A stretch of DNA of 19,078 bases from Candidatus Neomicrothrix sp. UBA6944 (lineage in GTDB: Bacteria; Actinomycetota; Acidimicrobiia; Acidimicrobiales; Poriferisodalaceae), in contig DJZU01000051.1 of assembly GCA_002448715.1 (NCBI GenBank), positions 5,496 to 24,573 on the forward strand. The letters run 5' to 3'. The translations under genes and the position numbers were made by a program. A model generated the notes under the pieces. That model made no database searches and was not told the origin of the DNA. It saw only the letters and a list, made by a program, of their open reading frames with translations. Positions 1 to 7,053 of this stretch are shown here, in pieces. Each line of letters begins with the position of its first letter. Position 1 is the first letter of the stretch.

Positions 1-23
1 TGCACGTCCTGAGTTTCGCTCAC
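1..23 (-). CDS. possible 5' end of a truncated gene
   Basis: Reading leftward, a GTG at 23-21 opens a frame (MSETQDV...) that runs off the window edge after seven complete codons. An AGGAG Shine-Dalgarno sequence lies at 34-30 with a 6-nt spacer, which is the main support. If real, the gene is divergent from the LLM oxidoreductase at 128. Too little protein is visible to name a product, and chance cannot be excluded. Confidence 0.4.
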
Positions 24-127
24 CAGATGCTCCTATTCGCTGGAATCAAATTACCAACTGCTTCCTTCACCCTAGCGCTCTCTGCCACCTCATAACGAGC
101 ATATTTGACACAAGAAAGGTCTGGGGC

Positions 128-1141
128 ATGGAGAGTAGGTTGAAGGGAATGAGTAACAATTCAAATATTCCCCTTGGAGTTACCTACGGAAGTTTGGGAG
201 TTTTCGGACCGGCGGCGGTACCTGAAATAGCCCAGACGGCAGCCTCATTGGGATATCAATCTTTCTGGACCGTTGAGGCCACAGGCACCGACGCCGTCAG
301 TCTGTTAGGAGCCGTTTCTCAAGCGGCCCCAGACCTCGACCTGGCGACCGGAATAATGCCTGTCCAACTTCGGAGCCCGTCGCTGTCTGCCATGACAGCA
401 GCAACGCTTCAAGCACTTAACCCAGATCGAACAATCTGGGTTGGATTGGGTGTTTCGGCGCCTGGCGTATTGAGTCAGCATGGAATACCGGCGCCAGATC
501 GACCAATTGCGATGATGCGCGAATATGTTGCTTTGATGAGGGAATGCCTTTCAGGCGAGTCTGTAACTTTCCAGGGCGATTTTTGGGAGGTAAGACGATT
601 CCGTTTGGCGGTACGGCAACAAGAAAGCACACCAAAAATCGTGGTGGCCGCTCTAAACCCACAGATGTTGAAACTCGCCGGGGAAATAGCGGACGCCGTG
701 CTACTCAATTACATTCCACCGGCTCACGTCGCTGAAACGGTTCGACATGTCCGGGAAGGCGGGGATGCGATCATCATGAGCAACGTGCACGTTGCGGTCG
801 CCGATTTTGACGAAGCGCAACGTTCCGCGCGCAAAGACCTATTCAACTATGCGATGGCCGACGGTTACGCAAATATGTTCCGCTCAGCTGGCTTTGACGG
901 TGAAGTCGACGAACTTCGCTCGCTTCAGCAGCAACGAGACCGCGAGGGCGCTCTCAACGCCATAAGCAAACGTATGATTCAAGCCATCAACTTCATCGGA
1001 TCTGGAGACGAAGTCGCTGATTTCGTCCGCGAATATGTGGATGCTGGTGTGGAATACCCGATCATCATGCCCATGCCCTGGGGAGAAGACCGCAAACGTG
1101 TGGCCACACTAACTCTGGAGGCGGCCGCTGCTACCCAATAG
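128..1141 (+). CDS. LLM class F420-dependent oxidoreductase
   Basis: This 337-aa protein looks like a luciferase-like monooxygenase (LLM) TIM-barrel enzyme of the actinobacterial class that uses coenzyme F420; the substrate is unknown. Family features are the N-terminal strand LGVTYG, the segment SFWTVEATGTD, the core GIMPVQLRSP, and KIVVAALNPQMLKLAGEIADAVLLN, which matches the AAL.P.ML.LAGE.ADG block of the family. The 325-aa protein at 15985-16962 is a clear paralogue with the same SEADGTD-type motif. The start is uncertain. ATG 128 has AAAGG at 115-119 (8-nt spacer). ATG 149 would give MSNNSNIPLG and has TAGGTT seven nt upstream (136-141), the pattern of leaderless genes elsewhere here. 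The gene is followed closely by the glycosylase on the same strand. Confidence 0.88.
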   Translation: MESRLKGMSNNSNIPLGVTYGSLGVFGPAAVPEIAQTAASLGYQSFWTVEATGTDAVSLLGAVSQAAPDLDLATGIMPVQLRSPSLSAMTAATLQALNPDRTIWVGLGVSAPGVLSQHGIPAPDRPIAMMREYVALMRECLSGESVTFQGDFWEVRRFRLAVRQQESTPKIVVAALNPQMLKLAGEIADAVLLNYIPPAHVAETVRHVREGGDAIIMSNVHVAVADFDEAQRSARKDLFNYAMADGYANMFRSAGFDGEVDELRSLQQQRDREGALNAISKRMIQAINFIGSGDEVADFVREYVDAGVEYPIIMPMPWGEDRKRVATLTLEAAAATQ

Positions 1142-1229
1142 TGAAATTCGAATCGACCTGCACGAAATCGCTGAAAAATCGATACCGACGACCCTGCATG
1201 ATCTTCACTCAACTCGGTCTCCTGGAGAT

Positions 1230-1865
1230 GTGGTGGAGCTATTCTTCGGCGCGACTATAGACACACAGCGGATTACCGATGTCTTGGAAGGAGCAGGGTT
1301 TGCAGCTCTGAACAAAACTTCCGATGTATCAGGCACCCAAATTGAAAGTCAGGTGCTCCCCACCTTGCCCGACACTGTCGGCTCGAATATGCGGATGCTG
1401 CTAGTGGGACTAAACCCCAGTCTTCATTCAGTTGAAGCTGGCTACGGCTTCGCAGGTCCAGGCAACCGCTTTTGGCCCGCTGTGATCGAAGCTGGACTGA
1501 TTAGCAAAAGCCGCAACCCCATGCACGCATTGAGGCACCACCAGATCGGGATGTCTGATCTAGTAAAACGAGCCAGCGCGAGAGCTTCAGCAATTTCAGA
1601 CGTGGAGTACCAAGCAGGAGTAGCTCGACTAGACAGGCTTTGTGATTGGCTATCACCCGAAATAGTTTGCGTTTTGGGAATTACGGGTTGGCGTTCCGCG
1701 TTGAAAAACAGAAATCTCAGGTTGGGGAAACAGACGACTCAGTTGGGCGGTCGCACTGTCTACGTCTTGCCGAATCCAAGTGGGCTCAACGCGCACACAA
1801 ATTGCACAGACCTCGTGACCCAATTCAGAGAGCTAATGAGGGTCGTCAATAGCTCCGTTTCCTAG
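1230..1865 (+). CDS. mug: Mug/TDG-type mismatch-specific uracil-DNA glycosylase
   Basis: A family 2 uracil-DNA glycosylase, which removes uracil or thymine from G:U/G:T mismatches to start base-excision repair in the cytoplasm. The water-activating motif appears as LLVGLNPSLHS (E. coli Mug: GINPG), followed by GPGNRFWPA. The substrate-binding loop is VLPNPSGLNAH (Mug: NPSGLSR), and GMSDLVKRA is typical of the family. At 211 aa it is longer than E. coli Mug (168 aa); the extra ~50 residues are N-terminal. GTG 1230 is the first start in frame. GGAG at 1224-1227 is only 2 nt away, so GTG 1233 (5 nt) is equally likely. The frame is open upstream to a TAA at 1110-1112 and that stretch looks protein-like (see findings), so the N-terminus may be a remnant. 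Its stop shares a CTAG with msrA. Confidence 0.85.
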   Translation: MVELFFGATIDTQRITDVLEGAGFAALNKTSDVSGTQIESQVLPTLPDTVGSNMRMLLVGLNPSLHSVEAGYGFAGPGNRFWPAVIEAGLISKSRNPMHALRHHQIGMSDLVKRASARASAISDVEYQAGVARLDRLCDWLSPEIVCVLGITGWRSALKNRNLRLGKQTTQLGGRTVYVLPNPSGLNAHTNCTDLVTQFRELMRVVNSSVS

Positions 1866-2515
1866 TCTGTAAGGGCGATCCCTGTGGGACAGACAACTCC
1901 CGTTCCACCCAATCCGCAGTATCCGTTGGGCACCTTGTAGAGATATTGCTGGTGGTAATGCTCCGCGTAGTAGAAATCATCCTCGGAAAGAATCTCGGTG
2001 GTTATCGCCCCATAACCTGCACCGTTGAGAGCTTTTTGAAACTCGGCTCGGCTTGACTCGGAAAGACTTCGCTGCTGTTCGTTAGAGACATAAATACCTG
2101 ATCGATACTGAGTCCCAATGTCATTTCCCTGACGCATGCCCTGGGTGGGGTCGTGATTTTCCCAAAAAAGCGTCAGCATGTTCGAAAAATCAACAGCTTC
2201 GGGGTTGTAGATCACTAGTACAACTTCATTGTGGCCAGTCAGACCACTACAGACTTCTTCATAAGTGGGGTTCCTAGTAAGGCCGGCCGAATAGCCCACA
2301 GCAGTGGTAAGAACCCCCGGGGTTTGCCAAAAAACTCTCTCGGCGCCCCAAAAACAGCCCATTCCGAAGACGATTCGCTCACTTGGCGCAGCAAACGGTG
2401 GAGTAAGGGACCCGCCAAGAACCTCGTGGACTGGAGGGACCGGCATTTCCATATCACGCCCCGGCAAGGCAGTCTCAGGAGTTGGCATTTCTAGCTTTCT
2501 GCTCCATAGCGACAT
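1862..2515 (-). CDS. msrA: peptide-methionine (S)-S-oxide reductase MsrA
   Basis: MsrA reduces methionine-S-sulfoxide in proteins and free methionine, repairing oxidative damage in the cytoplasm. The catalytic motif GCFWG is at residues 53-57 with Cys54 as nucleophile. NPTYEEVCSG, HNEVV, ENHDPTQGMRQGND and GTQYRS follow in family order. Candidate recycling cysteines are C200 and C209 in YCGLGGTGVVC, matching the C-terminal cysteines of the long E. coli form except for one inserted residue. Length (217 aa) and the N-terminal ALPGR...MPVPPVHEV segment also match the long, E. coli-like subtype. ATG 2515 is preceded by GAGGT (2527-2523, 7-nt spacer). It is convergent with the glycosylase, and the two stops overlap in one CTAG. 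Confidence 0.95.
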   Translation of the reverse strand: MSLWSRKLEMPTPETALPGRDMEMPVPPVHEVLGGSLTPPFAAPSERIVFGMGCFWGAERVFWQTPGVLTTAVGYSAGLTRNPTYEEVCSGLTGHNEVVLVIYNPEAVDFSNMLTLFWENHDPTQGMRQGNDIGTQYRSGIYVSNEQQRSLSESSRAEFQKALNGAGYGAITTEILSEDDFYYAEHYHQQYLYKVPNGYCGLGGTGVVCPTGIALTD

Positions 2516-2572
2516 GACTCACACCTCAAGTTCAGGTTAGACCAGCCTCGGCATAGAAGCACCCCCGTGTTC

Positions 2573-2578
2573 TAGCCT
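2573..2578 (+). promoter_or_regulatory. -10 element of a leaderless promoter
   Basis: TAGCCT fits the -10 consensus TANNNT and ends 6 nt before ATG 2585. That places transcription start on the A of the start codon. No Shine-Dalgarno sequence lies in front of this gene. Confidence 0.55.
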
Positions 2579-2584
2579 TAGTGC

Positions 2585-3076
2585 ATGTCTACCTCTCTTA
2601 TACCTTCTGAATCTTTGGCGCGTGTCGGTGAGATTCTGTCTGAGCCTGTGACTGTTGTCATCGATCGGCGAGAAGCCCAGCGATACGCCTACGCCGTCGG
2701 TGATCTAAATCCGATTTACTTCGATGACGATTCGGCTCGAGCAGCTGGATATAGCTCGATCACGGTGCCTCCTCTTTTCATAACCCATGCGCTCGTCAGC
2801 CCTAAACCAGCGGACGAGCTTCGACTAGATGGGCTCTACGAAGACACCGCCGTCGTAACTTTAAAAGTTTCTCGAATGATGTTCGGAGGAGAAGAGTGGG
2901 ACTTTCTCGAGCCCGTGCACGTCGGCGATGAGATCACTGGAACTACACGTTTAGCTGATTTAGACCAAAAAGAAGGAAAGAAGGGGCCGTTTGTGCGGCT
3001 CGTTCGGGAAACTACCTTTACGAATCAGGATGAACTAGTTGTGGCCCGGTCACGCCAGGTAGGGATAGCACGATGA
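2585..3076 (+). CDS. FAS1-like/MaoC N-terminal dehydratase subunit
   Basis: A 163-aa single hot-dog-fold protein of the MaoC/FAS1-like dehydratase group, which acts on (R)-3-hydroxyacyl thioesters or the corresponding enoyl-CoAs. The signature region is YAVGDLNPIYFDDDSARAAGYSSITVPP (written here as residues 37-63): Asp40, Asn42 and Pro43 of the (R)-hydratase motif D-x-N-P-x-H are present, but the catalytic His position is Tyr45. Such N-terminal-type subunits usually pair with a second hot-dog protein, here encoded immediately downstream with an ATGA overlap. The translation start is supported by a leaderless-type promoter and lack of a Shine-Dalgarno. The pair together (163 + 140 aa) has about the size of a double-hot-dog Meh/HTD2-type hydratase. 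Substrate is unknown. Confidence 0.85.
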   Translation: MSTSLIPSESLARVGEILSEPVTVVIDRREAQRYAYAVGDLNPIYFDDDSARAAGYSSITVPPLFITHALVSPKPADELRLDGLYEDTAVVTLKVSRMMFGGEEWDFLEPVHVGDEITGTTRLADLDQKEGKKGPFVRLVRETTFTNQDELVVARSRQVGIAR

Positions 3077-3495
3077 GCAAATATCCAACTATTAATAATG
3101 TGCAAGTCGGCGACAAGCTACCCGTTATGCGCAAGTCAGCCTCAGAGGCCGAACTCTTTCTCTACAGCGCTGCAAGTTTTAATCCTCACCGCATCCACTA
3201 TGACCGTTCCTATGCGGAATACGAGGGACATGAGGACATCGTTGTTCACGGACCACTCCAAGGCTCTTGGCTCACTCAATTCGTCACCGACTGGGCGGGA
3301 CCTCAGGCACGCTTGGTATCAGTCGAGTGGCAGAATCGAGCCAGCGCCTTTGTGGGCGAAGAACTTGAATTCTCTGGAGTCGTGAGTTCAATAGATCAAG
3401 CGAATGGGTCCATCGAAATTGAGATTGAGGAACGCAAGAAAGACGGCGGTTTATTGATGCCGGCAAGAGCAACAGTGAGATTGAGCGGTTCGTAG
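3073..3495 (+). CDS. MaoC/HTD2-like dehydratase, second hot-dog subunit
   Basis: A 140-aa hot-dog-fold protein that should pair with the preceding subunit to form an acyl-CoA hydratase/dehydratase. The motif FNPHRIHYDRSYA (residues 36-48) followed by HEDIVVHGPLQ is typical of the C-terminal hot-dog of HTD2 and mesaconyl-CoA hydratase-like proteins, where an invariant HGPL follows the active-site helix. His42 is the likely catalytic histidine. The Asp that normally stands before N-P in (R)-hydratases is replaced by Ser35-Phe36. The start ATG overlaps the upstream stop (ATGA, 3073-3076), indicating translational coupling, and GGTAGGG lies just upstream. The stop codon abuts the GTG of the next gene. 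Confidence 0.85.
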   Translation: MSKYPTINNVQVGDKLPVMRKSASEAELFLYSAASFNPHRIHYDRSYAEYEGHEDIVVHGPLQGSWLTQFVTDWAGPQARLVSVEWQNRASAFVGEELEFSGVVSSIDQANGSIEIEIEERKKDGGLLMPARATVRLSGS

Positions 3496-4404
3496 GTGAA
3501 GATAGCCGTAGATTTTCCTTCCGTGGCCTACCGCGAAGGGCCGGAACAAGTATTGGCACTCGCCTCAGCTATTGAGGAAATTGGCTATGACGAGATCGCG
3601 GCATTTGACCATGTGGTTATGGGCTACCCGCAGGAGCACCGTCGTACGATTTATCCAGCGGAGATGCCTGTACTAGAGGCTTTGATGCTGTTGGCGAACG
3701 TAGCAGCCGTAACATCTCGAGTGTCTCTGTCAACTGAGGTCCTGGTGCTACCTCAACGACAGCCGGTCTTGGTAGCAAAGCAAGTCAGCACCTTGGACAC
3801 CCTCTCGCAGGGCCGTGTTCGCCTAGGAATCGGCGTCGGTTGGCAGGACAGCGAGTATGAGGCTCTTGAAGAAAACTTTGCTAACCGTGGAAAGCGCATG
3901 GATGAAGCGATCGACTTGCTGCGCCGATATTGGCAAGGAGGGAGAATCGAATTCCGCGGTGACTACTACGACTCTCATGACATGGGCATGGAACCAGTCT
4001 CCCCTCAGGGTGCCAATATCCCAATTTGGGTAGGCGGCGACAGCCCCGCAGCGTTGCGGAGAACCGCTCAGAGGGGAGACGGATGGATGGCCTCGGGGGT
4101 GACCGATGAGCAAGCACTTCTCTGCGTCACCGAAATTCGCAGTCAAGCTGAACAAATTGGTCGCGACCCTTCGCAGCTTGGATTTCAATTGATGTTGCAG
4201 CCGCCTCCGAGGAGCGACAAAGACAAGCTCTTCTATTCGGATCTTGATTCTGTCGCTGAAAGGGCAGCAGTAGTTCGGGCAATGGGTTTCGATTGGACTT
4301 CTGTGAACGCCACCGCAATTTTTCAGGCTGGCGCTCGATCAGTCGATGCGATGGTGGAGCAGCTCGACTTAATTCACGCACGAATAAGGGATGAGGTCGG
4401 GTAG
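3496..4404 (+). CDS. LLM class F420-dependent oxidoreductase
   Basis: A 302-aa bacterial-luciferase-fold oxidoreductase of the short F420-dependent type (close in layout to the TIGR03619 group). Diagnostic features are SRVSLSTEVLVLPQRQPVLVAKQVSTLD, GRVRLGIGVGWQDSEYEAL and NIPIWVGGDSPAALRRTAQRGDGW, the last being the F420/FMN phosphate-binding region. The start is a GTG directly abutting the stop of the MaoC-type gene (TAG then GTG), so it is co-translated with the two hot-dog subunits. An AGCGG-like sequence lies about 8 nt upstream. The context suggests a redox step on the same acyl-CoA or hydroxyacyl substrate. Reaction direction and substrate cannot be read from sequence. It ends 18 nt from the convergent HAD gene. 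Confidence 0.9.
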   Translation: MKIAVDFPSVAYREGPEQVLALASAIEEIGYDEIAAFDHVVMGYPQEHRRTIYPAEMPVLEALMLLANVAAVTSRVSLSTEVLVLPQRQPVLVAKQVSTLDTLSQGRVRLGIGVGWQDSEYEALEENFANRGKRMDEAIDLLRRYWQGGRIEFRGDYYDSHDMGMEPVSPQGANIPIWVGGDSPAALRRTAQRGDGWMASGVTDEQALLCVTEIRSQAEQIGRDPSQLGFQLMLQPPPRSDKDKLFYSDLDSVAERAAVVRAMGFDWTSVNATAIFQAGARSVDAMVEQLDLIHARIRDEVG

Positions 4405-4422
4405 GGCTCCGACCAGTCTCCA

Positions 4423-5082
4423 TTAGAGGATTTCATCAAGTTCAAGTAGATCTCCGAGCTGGTCTATGTTGTGATCGGCAAGCTGCAGAGCAGCGGGGTG
4501 GCTCCCTATCGCCACGGTAATGGCACCTGCCGCCTTGCCCGCCAAAATGTCATGGACGGAGTCTCCGACCATCAGATAAAGGTCGTTAAGCGCATCGCAG
4601 TCGTCAGCTGCTGCTAGCACCATGCCGGGACCCGGCTTGGCGCCGTGGCCAGAGTCGAACCCCTTTATAGACGTGAACAGCCTTTCCCATTCCAAGGCTT
4701 CGACGTGTTCAACTGCGAGAAGTTCCGAGTCATTAGTCGCAATAGCTAACTTCCAGCCTCTTTCCCGGAGTGACTCTAAGGTCTCTGTCGCGCCCTTGTT
4801 CGCGACAACGGTTCGACGTGATGCTTCGTTGAGTGTTCGTTTGAATTCAGCAACGTCGATCAAGTCAGCGACCAGTTCGTCAGTAACATCGCTTGTTTCG
4901 CTAACGAAAGGCGAGTGCGGCAGGACGCATCTGCGGTTGAGGTCGTAGCTAAATAGTTCGGCTGCTCGGATCTTTGCCTTTGGGTCCGATATCTGATCAA
5001 AGGCTGCACCCACAGCCTCATTCCAGGTGGCTTCGAAGTCCAGAAGTGTCCCGTCTTTGTCGAAAATAACAGCCCTACCCAT
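4423..5082 (-). CDS. HAD-superfamily phosphatase (phosphoglycolate phosphatase-like)
   Basis: A 219-aa HAD hydrolase with all four motifs. Motif I is FDKDGT with Asp8 as nucleophile and Asp10 as general acid/base. Motif II is IATND (Thr116), motif III Lys149 in GAKPGPG, and motif IV VGDSVHDI (Asp174, Asp178). A helical cap inserted after motif I (about residues 15-100) indicates subclass I, as in Gph/beta-phosphoglucomutase relatives. It probably dephosphorylates a small metabolite. Its ATG overlaps the end of the GST-like gene by 8 nt (ATGGGTAG), with an AGG a few bases upstream, so the two are translationally coupled. The physiological substrate cannot be assigned. Confidence 0.88.
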   Translation of the reverse strand: MGRAVIFDKDGTLLDFEATWNEAVGAAFDQISDPKAKIRAAELFSYDLNRRCVLPHSPFVSETSDVTDELVADLIDVAEFKRTLNEASRRTVVANKGATETLESLRERGWKLAIATNDSELLAVEHVEALEWERLFTSIKGFDSGHGAKPGPGMVLAAADDCDALNDLYLMVGDSVHDILAGKAAGAITVAIGSHPAALQLADHNIDQLGDLLELDEIL

Positions 5083-6124
5083 CGGAACCTGTCAGCAACA
5101 ACTCGCAGCCTGTCCCTTCTAGTATTTGCGCAACCGCCTTTTGATCTTCTTGCTGAAGTGTTTCGAATGCTTCTCGGATCCATTTAAGGCACTTGAGTTG
5201 GTATGGGAACGGGCTCTGCTTGTACTCCTTTCCTTGAATGGAGCAACTCAATTCAGCGTTCCCACCTACCAACGCGCGTTCGTTGGCGAGCAGGAAAGGC
5301 ACGTAGGTTCCCCCTATCTCAACCAGTAATTTCGACAGTGTGTCCGGAAGGCTGTCACGGGTGAACCATGACTGAGCGTCATCGATCTCAAACGAACTGA
5401 GATCATCAATCTGGTAGGCCCAAATCATGCTTCGAGGGCTGTATCGCGCTGCCAGGAGTGCGGAGTCGGGTTCCCAAAAAAATAACTGACTGAACTGGCC
5501 GAACACACCGAAGTCTCCGCGAGATGGGCGAGCCCCCAATAAGAACTGAAACTGACTGAAATGACTTTCAAGAAGTCTCAACAAACGAACGAAGCTCTCT
5601 TCAATGACGTCACGGTTGGAGTCAGTCGAACCCACCAGTGAAGTGCGCCCCATTTGCCTTTCAGCGATGAATTCTTTCATCGAGCGATGCTTTTCGGCAT
5701 CCATCTGATTATCCGACATCAAGGGCAACATGTTGCTTGCCTTAGCAATGGCGTTGCCATATAGATGGTGCCACCGATAGTGATACATAACTTTGGTCAG
5801 CCATTCATCGCCGTAATCTTCAATGAGCTGGTCCAGGAACCAAACAACTGGGTCCGTTGGGAGCAAGCTGCGCTCGGCATACTCGGCTTCCAGCCGCATG
5901 ATCTGAGGGGATGAGTCCACCATCGACTCTGAATAGCCACCCTCATCATCATGAAACACCAACATCGGGATGATTGGGACCTGAGGATCAGGAAAATCTC
6001 GGTCCTGAGATGAGTTGCGCACAACCCACCTATAGGGAATATGTCGGTAACGCAGCACCGCTCGCATTTTGATGGAGTAGGGCGAACCATACGCTCCCAC
6101 CAGTGTCATGTCAGCTGGCTTCAC
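5075..6124 (-). CDS. glutathione S-transferase-fold protein
   Basis: A 349-aa protein with an N-terminal thioredoxin-fold GST domain (about residues 6-90): LVGAYGSPYSIKMRAVLRYRHI (read from residue 8) is the beta1-alpha1 region, and VPIIPML carries the cis-proline at Pro53. The usual catalytic/thiol-binding position is Ser (SPYS) and no CxxC is present. An all-helical C-terminal part (about 95-265) follows, with a further ~80 residues that I do not recognise. It is much longer than classical GSTs (~200-230 aa). The start is GTG 6124, supported by GGAGG at 6135-6131 with a 6-nt spacer; the Met at 6109 is too far from it. Mycothiol-using actinobacteria generally lack glutathione, so the thiol ligand is an open question. 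It is divergent from a mycothiol-type enzyme. Confidence 0.8.
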   Translation of the reverse strand: MKPADMTLVGAYGSPYSIKMRAVLRYRHIPYRWVVRNSSQDRDFPDPQVPIIPMLVFHDDEGGYSESMVDSSPQIMRLEAEYAERSLLPTDPVVWFLDQLIEDYGDEWLTKVMYHYRWHHLYGNAIAKASNMLPLMSDNQMDAEKHRSMKEFIAERQMGRTSLVGSTDSNRDVIEESFVRLLRLLESHFSQFQFLLGARPSRGDFGVFGQFSQLFFWEPDSALLAARYSPRSMIWAYQIDDLSSFEIDDAQSWFTRDSLPDTLSKLLVEIGGTYVPFLLANERALVGGNAELSCSIQGKEYKQSPFPYQLKCLKWIREAFETLQQEDQKAVAQILEGTGCELLLTGSDG

Positions 6125-6130
6125 AAGCTT

Positions 6131-6135
6131 CCTCC
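6131..6135 (-). promoter_or_regulatory. ribosome binding site fixing a GTG start
   Basis: GGAGG on the minus strand lies 6 nt before GTG 6124 of the GST-fold gene. It decides for this GTG over the ATG 15 nt further in. Confidence 0.7.
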
Positions 6136-6233
6136 ACCGGCCTCACCACCCGAGATGTTGCATTTCCGACCGATTGCACCGTTGAGCTGTCAAATCATTA
6201 CACGGAACCCGACCCATGTGTCTCTTTCGAAGC

Positions 6234-6239
6234 TACGTT
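6234..6239 (+). promoter_or_regulatory. -10 element of a leaderless promoter
   Basis: TACGTT matches TANNNT and ends 6 nt before ATG 6246, with no Shine-Dalgarno between. This supports ATG 6246 rather than the in-frame upstream ATG at 6216, which would lie upstream of the predicted transcription start. Confidence 0.6.
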
Positions 6240-6245
6240 TGGGAT

Positions 6246-7034
6246 ATGAGCGAACGAGATCTAATTGTCAGCAACCTTGACGCTTGTTGGAACAGCGTCG
6301 TCGAATTTCTCCACGGCGTCGATAACCCTGATTGGCAAATTCAATCGTTGTGTCCTGAATGGACGGTTAAGGGGATTGCCGCCCACTTGGTCTCTGTAGA
6401 GCAAGTCTTATCTGGTTGGATGCCAGTCAGTGCTGACACTCCTCCCCCGTTTGAGAAAGTCGCTGACTATTTTGCAGATGCGATGACCATGCCAGAGGAC
6501 GAACTGGTTGCACATATGCAGGCAACCTTCGATGTGCGGCGTCAAAACCTTGCGGAAGCTTCCGATGAGGACTTTGCGCGTCCGAGTGTCACCCCGGTAG
6601 GTCCGGCTACCTACGGGAGATTTATGGCAGTAAGGGAGTTTGATTTTTGGATGCACGAACGTGACTGCCGCACTCCTCTCCAAGCACACACCGATAACGG
6701 CGGCCCAGCTGCAGAGATGGCTCTTAACGAGGTTCATCTTTCGATCGGATACATCGCTGGCAAGAAGATAGGTTTAGGGCAAGGTCAGTCGATTCACTTT
6801 GACATTACGGGTTCAGTGGAGCGCAACATTTACGTCGAGGTCGATGAGCGAGCAACCGAACGGGACTTCATCGATCAACCAACGGTAACCCTGCACTGCG
6901 ATTCAATGGCTTTTATGAATCAAGCCTGTGGTCGAGTTGATCCCGAGATACCGATCGAAGAAGGCAAAATTTCTTGGTCCGGCGACCAGGAACTAGGAGC
7001 CTACGCTGCTAGAAACCTTCGATTCACAATGTGA
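6246..7034 (+). CDS. DinB/MDMPI-family mycothiol-dependent enzyme
   Basis: A 262-aa protein of the mycothiol-dependent maleylpyruvate isomerase (MDMPI)/TIGR03083 family. The N-terminal DinB-like four-helix domain shows CPEWTVKGIAAHLVSVE, with metal-ligand candidate His47, and REFDFWMHERDCR with His137. These histidines normally hold a divalent metal that activates the mycothiol thiolate. The C-terminal third (about 165-262) resembles the SCP2-like/MDMPI C-terminal domain. These enzymes isomerise or conjugate electrophiles using mycothiol; this member's substrate is unknown. A start at 6246 is chosen because a -10 hexamer sits exactly where a leaderless transcript would need it. The GST-fold gene is divergent across 121 nt. 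Confidence 0.82.
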   Translation: MSERDLIVSNLDACWNSVVEFLHGVDNPDWQIQSLCPEWTVKGIAAHLVSVEQVLSGWMPVSADTPPPFEKVADYFADAMTMPEDELVAHMQATFDVRRQNLAEASDEDFARPSVTPVGPATYGRFMAVREFDFWMHERDCRTPLQAHTDNGGPAAEMALNEVHLSIGYIAGKKIGLGQGQSIHFDITGSVERNIYVEVDERATERDFIDQPTVTLHCDSMAFMNQACGRVDPEIPIEEGKISWSGDQELGAYAARNLRFTM

Positions 7035-7053
7035 GAGATAGAAGTAAGAGTCT

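Noticed and set aside
1141..1260. GTG-initiated frame overlapping the stop of the first LLM gene (TAGTG), about 39 codons
   Set aside because: Low-complexity basic peptide with several Trp/Cys residues, no resemblance to known proteins, and it overlaps the better-supported upstream extension of the glycosylase frame.
6216..6245. Upstream ATG giving a 10-residue extension of the DinB/MDMPI protein
   Set aside because: It lies upstream of the -10 hexamer that fits ATG 6246, has no Shine-Dalgarno, and the extension is not family-like.
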